Origin: Lysobacter soli
GTDB taxonomy: Bacteria > Pseudomonadota > Gammaproteobacteria > Xanthomonadales > Xanthomonadaceae
Assembly (NCBI RefSeq): GCF_003382285.1
Contig: NZ_QTJR01000017.1
Span: 1 to 64,000 of the forward strand
Reading direction: 5' to 3'
DNA: 64,000 nt
Shown: positions 25,866-35,655 of the stretch, piece after piece
How positions within the stretch are numbered: position 1 is the first letter of the stretch
Layout of the letters: each line of letters begins with the position of its first letter
Notes under the pieces: model-generated
Database searches by the model: none
Seen by the model: the letters and a program-made list of their open reading frames with translations, nothing else
What the model was told of the DNA's origin: nothing
Program-made: the position numbers and the translations under genes

Positions 25866-26360
25866 CTAGCGCTTCTGCTCTCCGCCCTTCGCCTTGTTCG
25901 GCGGCGGGGTGGTGCTCTGGCCGACGTTGCCGGACAGGTTGCGCTGGAACTCGTTCCACATCTGCAGGTTGCGCTCGGTGAGCTGGTTCATCAGCGCCCA
26001 CGGCGTCTGGCCGAGGATGCCGCCCATCTGGTTGCGGAACTGCTGCTGCTGGTCGAGGAAGACCTGCATCGACCGCTCCAGGTAGCTGCCCATGAAGCCC
26101 TGCAGCGAGTCGCCGTAGAAGCGGATGATCTGGCTGAGCAGCTGGGTCGACAGGACCGGTTCGCCGTCCTGTTCGTGCTCGGCGATGATCTGCAGCAGCA
26201 CCTGGCGGGTAAGGTCTTCGCCGCTGCGGGCGTCGCGCACCTCGAATTCCTCGCCGTCGACGATGAGCTGTCGCACGTCCTCGATGGTGATGTAGCTCGA
26301 AATCTCGGTGTCGTAGAGCCGTCGGTTCGGATACTTCTTGATGACGCGCATCGAGGCCAT
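25866..26360 (-). CDS. phaR: Polyhydroxyalkanoate synthesis repressor PhaR
   Basis: A 164-residue DNA- and PHA-granule-associated repressor. The N terminus carries the conserved RVIKKYPNRRLYDTEISSYI block (PHB/PHA accumulation regulator DNA-binding domain, residues 4-65). The PHB_acc segment follows (about 70-110), and the C terminus is Gln/Asn-rich and low complexity. PhaR represses phasin and PHA genes and is released when PHA granules form. It lies downstream of the acetoacetyl-CoA reductase gene on the same strand, which supports a PHA context. No PHA synthase gene is in the window. Confidence 0.93.
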   Translation of the reverse strand: MASMRVIKKYPNRRLYDTEISSYITIEDVRQLIVDGEEFEVRDARSGEDLTRQVLLQIIAEHEQDGEPVLSTQLLSQIIRFYGDSLQGFMGSYLERSMQVFLDQQQQFRNQMGGILGQTPWALMNQLTERNLQMWNEFQRNLSGNVGQSTTPPPNKAKGGEQKR

Positions 26361-26546
26361 GGAGCTTCGGCTCTAAATCGTGATGCTTCGCAGCATGGCG
26401 CAGCGGGCCGGGGCTTGCAACTGCCGCCGGGCACGGTTGCCGGGCGTCGGTGCGGTGAATGGGGACGGCGTCGTCACGACCGGTAACGCCGGCTGAAACA
26501 GGTATGCATCGGCTCGGGGCACCGCAGTGTCGCCGCGCTCGCGCCG

Positions 26547-27287
26547 TCACCAGCCCATATGGTGGCCGCCGTTGATGTCGAGGTTCGAGCCGGTGATCCA
26601 CGCCGCTTCCTCGGCGACCAGGAACGACACGGCGTACGCGATTTCGTCCGGCGAGCCCAGGCGTCCGGTCGGGATTTCCGCCACGATCTTGGCCCGGACG
26701 TCCTCCGGTACCGCCATCACCATGTCCGTGGCGACGTAGCCGGGCGAGACGGTATTGACCGTGATGCCGAAGCGGGCGTTCTCGCGCGCCAGCGAAATCG
26801 TGAAACCGTGCATGCCGGCCTTGGCCGCCGCGTAATTCGCCTGCCCGTACTGGCCCTTCAGGCCGTTGATCGAGCTGATCTGCACGATGCGGCCCCACTT
26901 GCGCTCGCGCATGCCCTCGATGACGGGGCGCGTCACGTTGAAGCAGGAATTGAGGTTGGTGCCGATCACCTCGTTCCACTGCATCGGCGTCATGCGGTGG
27001 AAGGTGGAGTCGCGCGTGATGCCGGCGTTGTTGACCAGCACCTCGATCGGGCCGAGGTCGCGCTCGATGTCGGCCACCAGCGACTGCGCTTCCTCCGGCG
27101 AGGAGACGTCACCGCGCGCCAGCACCACGTCGACGCCGCGCTCGCGCATTTTCGACTGCCAGGCCAGCGCACGTCCTTCGTCGCGGTAGTTGGTCGCGAC
27201 GCGATGGCCCATGGCCGCGAGGCGCTGGACGATCGAACTGCCGATACCGCCGGTACCGCCGGTGACGAGGGCGACGCGAGACTGCAT
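26547..27287 (-). CDS. phbB: Acetoacetyl-CoA reductase (PhbB/PhaB-type SDR)
   Basis: A 246-residue short-chain dehydrogenase. The NADP site is TGGTGGIGSSI (residues 8-18), NNAG is near residue 88, and the catalytic set is Ser in ISSINGLKGQYG, Tyr and Lys in YGQANYAAAKAG. The C-terminal NLDINGGHHMGW ending is characteristic of acetoacetyl-CoA reductases. It supplies (R)-3-hydroxybutyryl-CoA for PHB. A GGAGATC ribosome site sits before ATG 27287. The 186 bases between it and phaR hold no gene I can support. Confidence 0.93.
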   Translation of the reverse strand: MQSRVALVTGGTGGIGSSIVQRLAAMGHRVATNYRDEGRALAWQSKMRERGVDVVLARGDVSSPEEAQSLVADIERDLGPIEVLVNNAGITRDSTFHRMTPMQWNEVIGTNLNSCFNVTRPVIEGMRERKWGRIVQISSINGLKGQYGQANYAAAKAGMHGFTISLARENARFGITVNTVSPGYVATDMVMAVPEDVRAKIVAEIPTGRLGSPDEIAYAVSFLVAEEAAWITGSNLDINGGHHMGW

Positions 27288-27372
27288 GTGGGGATCTCCT
27301 GGGCAGGCCCGCACGGCGCGCGGCCTGGCTCGATTCTAGAGGCAAGGCTGCGGCCATCGTGCGGGCCGCTCA

Positions 27373-28263
27373 TTACATTTCGTGCGGTCCGGCGTCGTGC
27401 CGCGGAATGCGCGTGGGGTCGAACGAGGCCACGGCGCGCGCGAGCAGGTGGGCCACGTCGCGCGCGTCGGCCAGCGCATCCGGCGCCTGCCTGAGGCGCG
27501 CCCATGCCGCGCGCAGCGTGGCCACCGGTTCGGCCGCATCCACCGGCTGCGCCGCATCGGATTTGGACAGCTTGCGCCCGTCCGGCCCCAGCACCAGCGG
27601 CAGGTGCACGTAACGCGGCGTTGGCAGGCCGAGCGCGCGTTGGAGCAGGATCTGCCGCGGTGTGGAATCCAGCAGGTCGGCACCGCGGACGACGTCGGTG
27701 ATGCCCTGGTCGGCGTCGTCGACCACGACCGCCAGCTGGTACGCCCAGAAACCGTCCGCGCGACGGAGCACGAAATCTCCGACCTCGCGCGCCACGTCCT
27801 GTTCGATGCGGCCGGCGATCGCGTCGTCGAATGCCACCACGCTGCCATCGTCCACGCGCAGGCGAACCGCGGGATCCGGACGGAGCCGGCTCGCGACGCA
27901 CGCGCGATGGACCCCTGCCACGGTGGCAAGGTCGGTGCGGCTGCAATGGCAGTAAAAGGCGCGACCGTCCTGCAGCAGCTTCACGAGCGCGGCCTCATAC
28001 AGCGTCGAACGCCGGCTCTGCCAGACGATTTCCTCGTCGGATTCCAGGCCGAACGCGCGCAGCGCATCGAGTTGCCGACGAGCGGCGCCGGCGACTTCGC
28101 GCGGCGGATCAAGATCCTCCACGCGCACCAGCCAGCGGCCGCCGGCGTGGCGCGCCAGCAGCCAGCTGCCGAAGGCGGCGAGCAGGGAACCGAAATGGAG
28201 ATCGCCGGTCGGAGAAGGCGCGAAACGGCCGCGGTAGCCCGATGGTGCGATAGGCGCGATCAC
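27373..28263 (-). CDS. gluQ: Glutamyl-Q tRNA(Asp) synthetase
   Basis: A 296-residue truncated class I synthetase-like enzyme that attaches glutamate to the queuosine base of tRNA-Asp. It has the Rossmann catalytic domain of GluRS ([16 protein letters not shown], residues 11-26) and KLSKSD as the KMSKS loop. A zinc site is formed by CHCSRTDL and a downstream Cys. The anticodon-binding domain is absent, as is normal for GluQRS. Confidence 0.95.
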   Translation of the reverse strand: MIAPIAPSGYRGRFAPSPTGDLHFGSLLAAFGSWLLARHAGGRWLVRVEDLDPPREVAGAARRQLDALRAFGLESDEEIVWQSRRSTLYEAALVKLLQDGRAFYCHCSRTDLATVAGVHRACVASRLRPDPAVRLRVDDGSVVAFDDAIAGRIEQDVAREVGDFVLRRADGFWAYQLAVVVDDADQGITDVVRGADLLDSTPRQILLQRALGLPTPRYVHLPLVLGPDGRKLSKSDAAQPVDAAEPVATLRAAWARLRQAPDALADARDVAHLLARAVASFDPTRIPRHDAGPHEM

Positions 28264-28370
28264 AAGAGCTCGTCAGGCAAAGGGCTGGTTGCGGATTTCA
28301 CTTGAATTCAACGGCAGCGTGCCACATTTTTCCTGCATGTCGCGCCCGTGGGGCGCAAAAGGTTCCCATC

Positions 28371-29267
28371 ATGTTCAAGCGTGTATTCCTCTTCCTAGCG
28401 ACCAACTTCGCGGTCCTGATCCTGCTCAGCATCGTCATGTCGGTGCTCGGCGTGAATCCGCAGCAGTTCTCCGGCCTGCTGGTGATGGCGACGGTGTTCG
28501 GCTTCGGCGGCTCGCTGTTCTCGCTGATGATCTCCAAGTGGATGGCCAAGCGCTCTACCGGCGCGCACGTGATCGAGCAGCCGCGCAACGAATCCGAGCA
28601 GTGGCTGGTCAACACCGTGCGGCGCCAGGCCGAAGCGGCGGGCATCAAGATGCCCGAAGTCGCCATCTACGACGCGCCGGAAATCAACGCCTTCGCCACC
28701 GGCCCGAGCCGCAACAGCTCGCTGGTCGCCGTGTCCACCGGCCTGCTGCGCGCGATGAACCGCGACGAAGCCGAGGCCGTGCTGGGCCACGAAGTCAGCC
28801 ACGTCGCCAACGGCGACATGGTGACGATGGCGCTGATCCAGGGCGTGCTGAACACGTTCGTGATCGTGCTGGCGCGCGTCGTCGGCCGCGTCATCGACAG
28901 CTATCTCAGCGGCAATCGCGAAGGCGGCCCGGGCCTGGGCTACTTCGCCATCGTGTTCGTGCTGGACATGATCTTCGGCCTGTTCGCCAGCATCATCGCG
29001 ATGTGGTTCTCGCGTCATCGCGAGTTCCGCGCAGATGCCGGCGGTGCGCGCCTGGCCGGACGCGACAAGATGATCGCCGCGCTGCAGCGCCTGTCGATGA
29101 CCTATGGCGAAAGCACGCTGCCCAAGACGGTGCAGGCGTTCGGCATCAGCGGCGCGGTGGGCCACGGCCTGCGCCGCCTGTTCCTGACCCATCCGCCGCT
29201 GGAAGAACGCATCCTCGCGCTGCAGAACGCGCCGATGGAGCAGGTGCGCGGAACGGTCGTGAGCTGA
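28371..29267 (+). CDS. htpX: Protease HtpX
   Basis: A 298-residue inner-membrane zinc protease (M48B) that degrades misfolded membrane proteins under envelope stress. Two N-terminal membrane segments (about 4-25 and 38-58) are followed by the cytoplasmic catalytic domain with H140-E141-x-x-H144 ([11 protein letters not shown]). Two further hydrophobic segments (about 158-172 and 195-213) precede [12 protein letters not shown], which supplies the third zinc ligand. ATG 28371 matches the standard HtpX N terminus ([12 protein letters not shown]). The short gap to the divergent gluQ gene holds its promoter. Confidence 0.96.
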   Translation: MFKRVFLFLATNFAVLILLSIVMSVLGVNPQQFSGLLVMATVFGFGGSLFSLMISKWMAKRSTGAHVIEQPRNESEQWLVNTVRRQAEAAGIKMPEVAIYDAPEINAFATGPSRNSSLVAVSTGLLRAMNRDEAEAVLGHEVSHVANGDMVTMALIQGVLNTFVIVLARVVGRVIDSYLSGNREGGPGLGYFAIVFVLDMIFGLFASIIAMWFSRHREFRADAGGARLAGRDKMIAALQRLSMTYGESTLPKTVQAFGISGAVGHGLRRLFLTHPPLEERILALQNAPMEQVRGTVVS

Positions 29268-29294
29268 TCGCGAAACTGCCGGGTCGATAAAACG

Positions 29295-29324
29295 AAAAAG
29301 CCCGCCGGAAGGCGGGCTTTTTTC
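29295..29324. terminator. Bidirectional intrinsic terminator
   Basis: GCCCGCC (29300-29306), loop GGAA, GGCGGGC (29311-29317), with five A before and six T after. It serves htpX on the plus strand and the fimX-like gene on the minus strand. Confidence 0.93.
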
Positions 29325-29344
29325 TGCGACACGTTGCAGATGGA

Positions 29345-31417
29345 TCAGAACTCGTAATCCATCGCCGGCCCCGGCGGCGCGAGGAAGTTGCCCTGCGCGT
29401 AGTCGATGCCGGCGCCGAACAGCGCGCTCATGCTGGCCGCGTCCTGCACGAACTCGGCGATGGTGGTCTTGCCCTGTTCGCGCGCCTTTTCCGCGATTTC
29501 CTTGAGCCGCGCCTGATGGGCCGGGTTGCTGCCCAGGTCTTCCATGAAGCTGCGGTCGATCTTGAGCAGCGCAGCGTTGAAGTGCGTCAGCAGCTGGAAC
29601 GAGTTCAGACCCACGCCGAACTGCTCCAGGCCCACGCGCACGCCGTATTGCGCGACCTGCGCCTGGAATTCCTGCGCCGCGCGCAGGTGCGTGAACACCT
29701 TCGATTCGGGCAACTGGAGGACGAGCAGGTTGCCGTCGGCACCGTGCTTGGCGAGCTTCTCCTGGATGAACTGCGCCAGCGTGTTGTCCTGCAGGGAGGC
29801 CTGCGTGATCTTCACCAGCACCGTCGTCGGGCGGCCGGCGCGCGAGCGCTCGCCGATCACGGAGATCGCCTTGCCGACCACCCATCGGTCGATTTCCCAC
29901 AGCAGGCCGTGTTCCTCGGCGATCTGCAGGAACGCCAGCGGCGGCACGAGTTCGCCGTGTTCGCCCTGCAGGCGCAGGTAGGCCTCGTACATCTCCAGCG
30001 GCTCGCCGTGCATGGCAATGAGCGGCTGGTACTCCATGACGAAACGGTCGGCATCGAGCGCTTCGCGGATGCGCTGCACCCACGCTTCCACGCGCTCTTC
30101 CTCGGCGCGATCGGCCGCGCCGGGGTCGAACAGCTCGGTGCGGTTTCCGCCTACGCCGCTGGCCGACTGCAGGCACTGGCTCGCCTTGCCGAGGACCGCG
30201 GTGATGCTGGCGATCTTCTCGCCGATGAGCACGCCGCCGATGCTGACGGTGGTGCTGACCGAGCGGTCCGCAGTTTCCAGCACGTGGTCGGCGAAGGCGG
30301 CGCGCAGCTTTTCCGACAAACCGGTGACGGTGCGGTGGTCGGCGTTGGGCACGAGCACGGCGAACTGGTGCTCGCCGAAACGAGCGGCGACATGATCGGC
30401 CCCCAGCGCGGTGCGCAGACGGTCGCCCATCGCGGACACGAGTGCATCGGCTGCGTCCAGGCCGATGTCCTGCAGCAGGCGGTTGAAGTGGTCCGGTTCG
30501 ATCAGCAGCAGGCCGTGGTGCGATGCGTTCTGCGCGGCGTCGGCGACGGTGTCTTCCAGCGAGCGCAGGAACGTCGCGCGGTTGAACAGGCCGGTGACCT
30601 GGTCGCGCTGGCGCAGTTCCTCGACTTCGCGTGCGAGCTCGGGGTCGACCTCCTGCCGGCGCAGGATCACCTGCAGGCAGTGTTCGCCTTCGTACGTCGC
30701 GGGCGTGAATTCCATCACCGCCGGGAAGCCGCTGCCGTCGAGCGCGCGCGCTTCGGTTTCGTGGCGGGGCGGCGCTTCGCCCTTGCTGATCTGCTTGAGC
30801 AGCTGCTTGAAACCTTCGACCTTGGACGGGGCGATCAGGTCCAGCAGCGACATGCCTTCGATGTCCTCGAACGACTCGAAGCCGAAGATCTCCAGGTACG
30901 CCGGGTTGGCGCGGATGTGCATGCCTTCGTGGATGTAGGCGATGGGCTCGCGCGAGGAGTCGATGAGCGCGTCGCAGCGGCGTTCGGTCTCGCGGATCTG
31001 CGCTTCCAGGCGGCGCTGCGAACGGCGCGCCTCGAGGTCCGCCCACTCCTGCCGAACCCGCACGTTGACATGCTCGCCACTGCGGCGAAGCAGGATGCCG
31101 CGAGCACCAAGCGTGATCATCTCCATCAGGCGGGAGTCGTCCACGGTGTCCAGCAGCATCAGCACCGGCAGGTCCTTGCCGCTGGCGTCGACCGCCTGCA
31201 TGACCTTAGTGATCGGGACCAGCGTGGCCTCGCGCGCGGCGAGCACCAGATCCGGCGTCTGGCTCGCGATGAGCGAGGCCAGCTCGTTCTCGTTTTCCGG
31301 TCGCGACGGGCGCACGGCGATACCGCTGTTGCGCAGGCCGCTGACGATGGCCTCGGCTGCCTCGACGCTGTCGTCGACGATCAGCAGGCGCAGCGCCGTG
31401 TCTTTACCGAATTGCAT
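29345..31417 (-). CDS. fimX: FimX-like degenerate GGDEF-EAL signalling protein
   Basis: A 690-residue cytoplasmic protein. Domain order is receiver-like (about 1-125), PAS (about 150-270), GGDEF (about 285-430) and EAL (about 445-680). Every catalytic site looks inactive. The receiver has LVLAARE where the phosphorylated Asp should be, GGDEF reads FGEHQF, and EAL reads YEAYLRL. This pattern and the length match FimX, the c-di-GMP receptor that positions type IV pilus assembly in Pseudomonas and Xanthomonas. A GGAGGTGAC ribosome site precedes ATG 31417. It lies 168 bases downstream of epmB on the same strand. Confidence 0.85.
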   Translation of the reverse strand: MQFGKDTALRLLIVDDSVEAAEAIVSGLRNSGIAVRPSRPENENELASLIASQTPDLVLAAREATLVPITKVMQAVDASGKDLPVLMLLDTVDDSRLMEMITLGARGILLRRSGEHVNVRVRQEWADLEARRSQRRLEAQIRETERRCDALIDSSREPIAYIHEGMHIRANPAYLEIFGFESFEDIEGMSLLDLIAPSKVEGFKQLLKQISKGEAPPRHETEARALDGSGFPAVMEFTPATYEGEHCLQVILRRQEVDPELAREVEELRQRDQVTGLFNRATFLRSLEDTVADAAQNASHHGLLLIEPDHFNRLLQDIGLDAADALVSAMGDRLRTALGADHVAARFGEHQFAVLVPNADHRTVTGLSEKLRAAFADHVLETADRSVSTTVSIGGVLIGEKIASITAVLGKASQCLQSASGVGGNRTELFDPGAADRAEEERVEAWVQRIREALDADRFVMEYQPLIAMHGEPLEMYEAYLRLQGEHGELVPPLAFLQIAEEHGLLWEIDRWVVGKAISVIGERSRAGRPTTVLVKITQASLQDNTLAQFIQEKLAKHGADGNLLVLQLPESKVFTHLRAAQEFQAQVAQYGVRVGLEQFGVGLNSFQLLTHFNAALLKIDRSFMEDLGSNPAHQARLKEIAEKAREQGKTTIAEFVQDAASMSALFGAGIDYAQGNFLAPPGPAMDYEF

Positions 31418-31585
31418 TGCGTCACCTCCCCGAACGCAAGTTATGACATGAACGGGAGCGTTCAGTCCATTCACGCAAGTTGGAACTGGGGGATATGACG
31501 ATTTAGCGACCCGGGCGCCTCGAACTTGAGACCGGCGTCGCGCAGGCGCTGTTAACTCGGGCGACGCGGCGCCCGGGACGCAACT

Positions 31586-32611
31586 TCAGAGCGGACGCTT
31601 GCCCGTATCGCCGGCGACTTCGCGCACGAGCCTGGGCACCAGGTAGCCGGACACGCGGGCGGCCAGTTCGCGGTGCAGACGCAGCGCGGTGTCGTCGGGA
31701 ACTTCGAAATGCGCCGCGCCCTGCACGCGGTCGAGCTGGTGCAGGTAGTAGGGCAGCACGCCCGCGGCGTGGCCGCGCTCGCTCAACGCGGTCAGGGCAT
31801 CGACCGAATCGTTGACCCCCCGCAGCAGCACGGCCTGGTTGAGCAGCATCGCGCCGGTAGCGCGAAGACGGTCGAGCGCCGCGTCGACGTGGGCGTCGAA
31901 TTCGTTGGCGTGGTTGGCGTGCAGCACGATGGTGACCGGCCATGGCAGGGACGCGAGCCAGGCAACGAGTGCGTCGTCGACGCGTTCGGGCAGCACGACC
32001 GGCAGGCGCGTGTGCACGCGCAGGCGCTTCAGATGCGGGATGGCCGCCAGCGCGTCGGTCAGCTCGGCCAGCTTGGGCGTGGCGAGGGACCACGGGTCGC
32101 CGCCGGAGAGGATGACTTCGTCGATCGAGGCATCGGCGCCGATCGCGGCCACCGCCTCGCGCCAGCCCGCGGCGGCGGCGGTTTCTTCCGCATAGGGGAA
32201 GTAGCGCCGGAAGCAGTAGCGGCAGTGGATCGCGCACGAGCCGGTGGCGATGAGCAGCGCCCGGCCGCGGTATTTCCGGATGATGCCGTGGCCGGCCTTC
32301 GCCGCGCCATCGCCGACGGCGTCCAGCGTGAAGCCGGGCATGGGGCGCATCTCGGCATCGAGCGGCAGCACCTGGCGCAGCAGGGGGTCGTGCGGATCGC
32401 CGTGGCGCATGCGCGCGACGAACCCGTGCGGCACGCGCAGCGGGAACTGCGCCGCCGCCTCGTCCGACATGCCCAGCCCGTCGGCGTCCAGTCCCAGCAT
32501 CGCCAGCAGTTCGCGCGGGTCGCGCACGGCGTCGCGCCACAACTGCTGCCAGCGCGGCGAGGCGGCGTGGGAGGGGGCGGGGTGAAGAGGGGCGGGGGCA
32601 GCAGGTATCAT
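31586..32611 (-). CDS. epmB: EF-P beta-lysylation protein EpmB (lysine 2,3-aminomutase family)
   Basis: A 341-residue radical-SAM enzyme. The cluster motif is C126-x3-C130-x2-C133 ([13 protein letters not shown]), followed by the PLP-linked aminomutase core ([24 protein letters not shown]). It isomerises alpha-lysine to beta-lysine for attachment to EF-P. It is divergent from efp, with start codons 118 bases apart, which strongly supports the function. The partner ligase EpmA is not in this window. The start at 32611 is the first ATG compatible with family length. Confidence 0.93.
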   Translation of the reverse strand: MIPAAPAPLHPAPSHAASPRWQQLWRDAVRDPRELLAMLGLDADGLGMSDEAAAQFPLRVPHGFVARMRHGDPHDPLLRQVLPLDAEMRPMPGFTLDAVGDGAAKAGHGIIRKYRGRALLIATGSCAIHCRYCFRRYFPYAEETAAAAGWREAVAAIGADASIDEVILSGGDPWSLATPKLAELTDALAAIPHLKRLRVHTRLPVVLPERVDDALVAWLASLPWPVTIVLHANHANEFDAHVDAALDRLRATGAMLLNQAVLLRGVNDSVDALTALSERGHAAGVLPYYLHQLDRVQGAAHFEVPDDTALRLHRELAARVSGYLVPRLVREVAGDTGKRPL

Positions 32612-32729
32612 GGCGGACCGGTTTTCCTTGCGCCGCGGCCATCGGCCGGGCACAACAGCCCGACATTCTAGCCTCCTGCCCACGTCCGGGCGGGGGCGAC
32701 ACCTATTCACCTACGCAGGAGTTCCACTC

Positions 32730-33296
32730 ATGGCCAGCCTGGGCATGAACGACGTCAAGACCGGACAGAAGATCCTGGTCAACAACGACCCGTGCATCAT
32801 CACCGAAACCGAGTACGTCAAGCCGGGCAAGGGCCAGGCCTTCACGCGCGTGAAGTACCGCAGCATCAAGTCCGGCCGCGTGGTCGAAATGACCATGAAG
32901 GCCACCGACAACGTCGAACAGGCCGACGTCGTCGACACCGACATGCAGTACCTCTATTCCGACGGCGAGTACTGGCACTTCATGAACCAGGAGTCGTTCG
33001 AGCAGGTGCAGGCCGACAAGGCCGGCATGGGCGGCGCCGAGAAGTGGCTCAAGGGCGAGGAAGAATGCGTCGTGACGCTGTGGAACGGCACGCCGATCGC
33101 CGTGCAGCCGCCGAACTTCGTCGAACTGAAGATCACCGAGACCGATCCGGGCGTCCGTGGCGACACCTCGGGCGGTGGCGGCAAGCCGGCGACGCTGGAA
33201 ACCGGCGCCGTGGTCCGCGTGCCGCTGTTCGTCGGCCAGGAAGAAATCATCAAGGTCGACACGCGCTCGGGCGAGTACGTCAGCCGCGTGAAGTGA
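32730..33296 (+). CDS. efp: Translation elongation factor P
   Basis: A 188-residue factor that rescues ribosomes stalled on polyproline. It has three beta-barrel domains: KOW-like N-terminal (1-65), OB (66-128) and the C-terminal domain ending [12 protein letters not shown]. The modifiable Lys is K34 in KPGKGQAF, the residue beta-lysylated by EpmB/EpmA, consistent with the divergent epmB gene. A GCAGGA ribosome site precedes the ATG. Confidence 0.97.
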   Translation: MASLGMNDVKTGQKILVNNDPCIITETEYVKPGKGQAFTRVKYRSIKSGRVVEMTMKATDNVEQADVVDTDMQYLYSDGEYWHFMNQESFEQVQADKAGMGGAEKWLKGEEECVVTLWNGTPIAVQPPNFVELKITETDPGVRGDTSGGGGKPATLETGAVVRVPLFVGQEEIIKVDTRSGEYVSRVK

Positions 33297-33340
33297 CGAT
33301 CCGACCCGTGGCCGCCTCGCGACCACGGGTCTGCCAGATC

Positions 33341-33369
33341 GTCATCCCGGCGAAGGCCGGGATCCAGGC
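33341..33369 (+). repeat. REP-like palindromic element
   Basis: GTCAT followed by CCCGGCGAAGGCCGGG and ATCCAGG. Same family as the elements at 25784, 34887, 40005 and 49092. It lies in the 226-base gap after efp. A second hairpin, CTTCCCTGCAGGCAGGGGAG, lies at 33481-33500. Confidence 0.7.
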
Positions 33370-33522
33370 TGTCGCGCGGCCCGAAGGTCCTCTTCCCGCC
33401 CGCCGACGCGCTTGCCGCAACATAGGCAAGCGATCCTGGAACGTGCGAGCCGCAACCCGGCTCGCAACACCTCTCCAACCCTTCCCTGCAGGCAGGGGAG
33501 GGAGCAGACAAAGCGAGGCCGC

Positions 33523-34866
33523 ATGACCCACGACCGCACCCCCGAAGCCTGCGACCTGTTGATCGAAGCCGGCTGGGTGGTCCCGGTCGTACCGCACGGC
33601 GTGGTGCTCGAGGATCACGCCGTGGCCGTGCGCGATGGCGAGATCGTCGCCGTGCTGCCGACCCGCGAGGCACGCGCGCGCTTCGATGCTGCCGAGACCG
33701 TATCGCGTCCCGACGCCGCCTTGATCCCCGGCCTGGTCAACGCGCACACGCACAACCCGATGACGCTGCTGCGCGGCATCGCCGACGACCTGCCGCTGAT
33801 GGAGTGGCTGCAGGGCCACATCTGGCCGGTGGAAGGCGCGGTGATGGGGCCGGAGTTCATCGAGGACGGCATCACGCTGGCGATCGCCGAGATGCTCCGC
33901 GGCGGCACCACCTGCGCCAACGAGAACTACTTCTTCCCCGACGTGCAGGCCGCCGTCTACAAGCAGCACGGCTTCCGTGCCCGCGTGGGCCTGCCGGTGA
34001 TCGACTTCCCTACCGCGTGGGCGAAGACGAGCGAGGAATACTTCGAGCGCGCCGGCGAAGTGCATGACCAGTGGCGCGACGATCCGCTGGTCGCCACCAC
34101 CTTCGCGCCGCATGCGCCGTACACGGTGTCGGACGAGAACTTCGAGCGCATCCGCATGCTGTCGGACCAGCTCGACATCCCCGTGCACCTGCACACGCAC
34201 GAGACGGCGCATGAAGTGTCCGAATCGCACGCCAAGCTCGGCCAGCGTCCGATCGCGCGGCTGGACCGCCTCGGCCTGATCAACGACCGCCTCATCGCCG
34301 TGCACATGACGCAGCTCACCGACGCGGAAATCGCGCTGTGCGCGCAGCGCGGCGTGAGCGTCGTGCATTGCCCGGAATCCAACCTCAAGCTGGCGTCGGG
34401 CTTCTGCCCGGTCGGCAAGCTGGTGAAGGCCGGCGTGAACGTCGCCATCGGCACCGACGGCTGCGCGAGCAACAACGATCTGGACATGTTTGGCGAAACG
34501 CGCACTGCGGCGCTGCTGGCCAAGGCCGTGGCCGAAGACGCGTCCGCGTTCGATGCCGCAACCGCGCTGCATGCCGCCACGCTTGGCGGCGCGCGCGCGC
34601 TCGGTTTCGAGGCGAAGATCGGCTCGATCGAACCGGGCAAGCAGGCTGACGTCGTCTGCGTCGACCTCGGCCAGATCGAAACGCAGCCGCTGCACCACGT
34701 CGTCTCGCAGCTGATCTACGCAACCGGCCGCCACCACGTGAGCGATGTGTGGATCGCCGGACGCGCAAAACTTCGCGAACGCATGCTCGTCGACATGGAC
34801 GCCGCCGCGCTGGTCGCCAACGCGCGGCAGTGGCGCGAGCGGATCGCGGCGATCAGGCTGACGTGA
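33523..34866 (+). CDS. TRZ/ATZ-family amidohydrolase (probable MTA/SAH deaminase)
   Basis: A 447-residue metal-dependent hydrolase of the 5-methylthioadenosine/S-adenosylhomocysteine deaminase group. Metal and catalytic residues appear as NAHTHNPM (HxH, about residue 73), HLHTHETAHE, HMTQL, and GTDGCASNNDLDMF (Asp). The likely reaction is deamination of MTA or SAH. It is followed by ubiG, a SAM-dependent methyltransferase, in the order known from pseudomonads and xanthomonads, so recycling of methylation by-products is plausible. Confidence 0.87.
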   Translation: MTHDRTPEACDLLIEAGWVVPVVPHGVVLEDHAVAVRDGEIVAVLPTREARARFDAAETVSRPDAALIPGLVNAHTHNPMTLLRGIADDLPLMEWLQGHIWPVEGAVMGPEFIEDGITLAIAEMLRGGTTCANENYFFPDVQAAVYKQHGFRARVGLPVIDFPTAWAKTSEEYFERAGEVHDQWRDDPLVATTFAPHAPYTVSDENFERIRMLSDQLDIPVHLHTHETAHEVSESHAKLGQRPIARLDRLGLINDRLIAVHMTQLTDAEIALCAQRGVSVVHCPESNLKLASGFCPVGKLVKAGVNVAIGTDGCASNNDLDMFGETRTAALLAKAVAEDASAFDAATALHAATLGGARALGFEAKIGSIEPGKQADVVCVDLGQIETQPLHHVVSQLIYATGRHHVSDVWIAGRAKLRERMLVDMDAAALVANARQWRERIAAIRLT

Positions 34867-34886
34867 CGCCAACGACCGCACTGTCC

Positions 34887-34912
34887 GTCGTTCCCGTGTT
34901 CGCGGGAACGAC
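34887..34912 (+). repeat. REP-like palindromic element
   Basis: GTCGTTCCCG-TGTT-CGCGGGAACGAC, a near-perfect inverted repeat in the 63-base gap between the amidohydrolase gene and ubiG. Diverged member of the REP-like family. Confidence 0.6.
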
Positions 34913-34929
34913 GCACCTGGAGAATTAGT

Positions 34930-35655
34930 GTGACGACCCAGACTTCCACCGACAGCAACTACACCCAGTCCGAGCTCGACAAGTTCGGCGCGCTCGCGCA
35001 GCGCTGGTGGGATCCCGAAGGCCCGCAGAAGGCGCTGCACGCGCTCAATCCGGCGCGGCTGGGCTACGTCGCCGCGCGCACGCCGCTGCGTGGCGCGCGC
35101 GTGCTCGACGTCGGCTGCGGCGCGGGCCTGCTCAGCGAAGCGATGGCGCGCGAAGGCGCGCAGGTCACCGCGCTCGATCTCGCGCCGGAACTGGTGAAGG
35201 TCGCTCGCCTGCACGGTCTGGAATCGGGCGTGAAGGTCGATTACCGCCTGCAATCGGTCGAGTCGCTCGCCGACGAAATGGCCGGCCAGTTCGATGCGAT
35301 CACCTGCATGGAGATGCTCGAGCACGTGCCCGATCCGGGTTCGATCATCCGTGCCTGCGCGACGCTTCTGCGCCCGGGCGGAAAGCTGTTCCTGTCGACG
35401 TTGAACCGCACGCCGGCGGCGTTTGCGCTGGCCATCGTGGGCGCCGAATACATCGCCCGCCTGCTGCCGCGCGGCACGCATCAGTACCGCGACTTCATCA
35501 AGCCGCACGAGCTGGGCGCGTGGCTGCGTGCCTCTGGCCTGGCGCTGGAAGACGTCAGCGGCCTGATGTACGAACCGTGGCGCAACGCGGCGCGCGTCAT
35601 CTCGCGTACCGACGTGAACTACCTCGCCTGCGCGTCGAAGCCGGACGCCGCCTGA
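34930..35655 (+). CDS. ubiG: Ubiquinone biosynthesis O-methyltransferase UbiG
   Basis: A 241-residue SAM-dependent methyltransferase catalysing both O-methylations of ubiquinone synthesis. Motif I is [16 protein letters not shown] (about residue 59). The N-terminal helix with [19 protein letters not shown], plus [10 protein letters not shown] and the LNRTPAAF and [14 protein letters not shown] blocks, are UbiG-specific. The start is GTG. Its stop overlaps the next start as TGATG, so expression is coupled to the HAD phosphatase. Confidence 0.96.
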   Translation: MTTQTSTDSNYTQSELDKFGALAQRWWDPEGPQKALHALNPARLGYVAARTPLRGARVLDVGCGAGLLSEAMAREGAQVTALDLAPELVKVARLHGLESGVKVDYRLQSVESLADEMAGQFDAITCMEMLEHVPDPGSIIRACATLLRPGGKLFLSTLNRTPAAFALAIVGAEYIARLLPRGTHQYRDFIKPHELGAWLRASGLALEDVSGLMYEPWRNAARVISRTDVNYLACASKPDAA

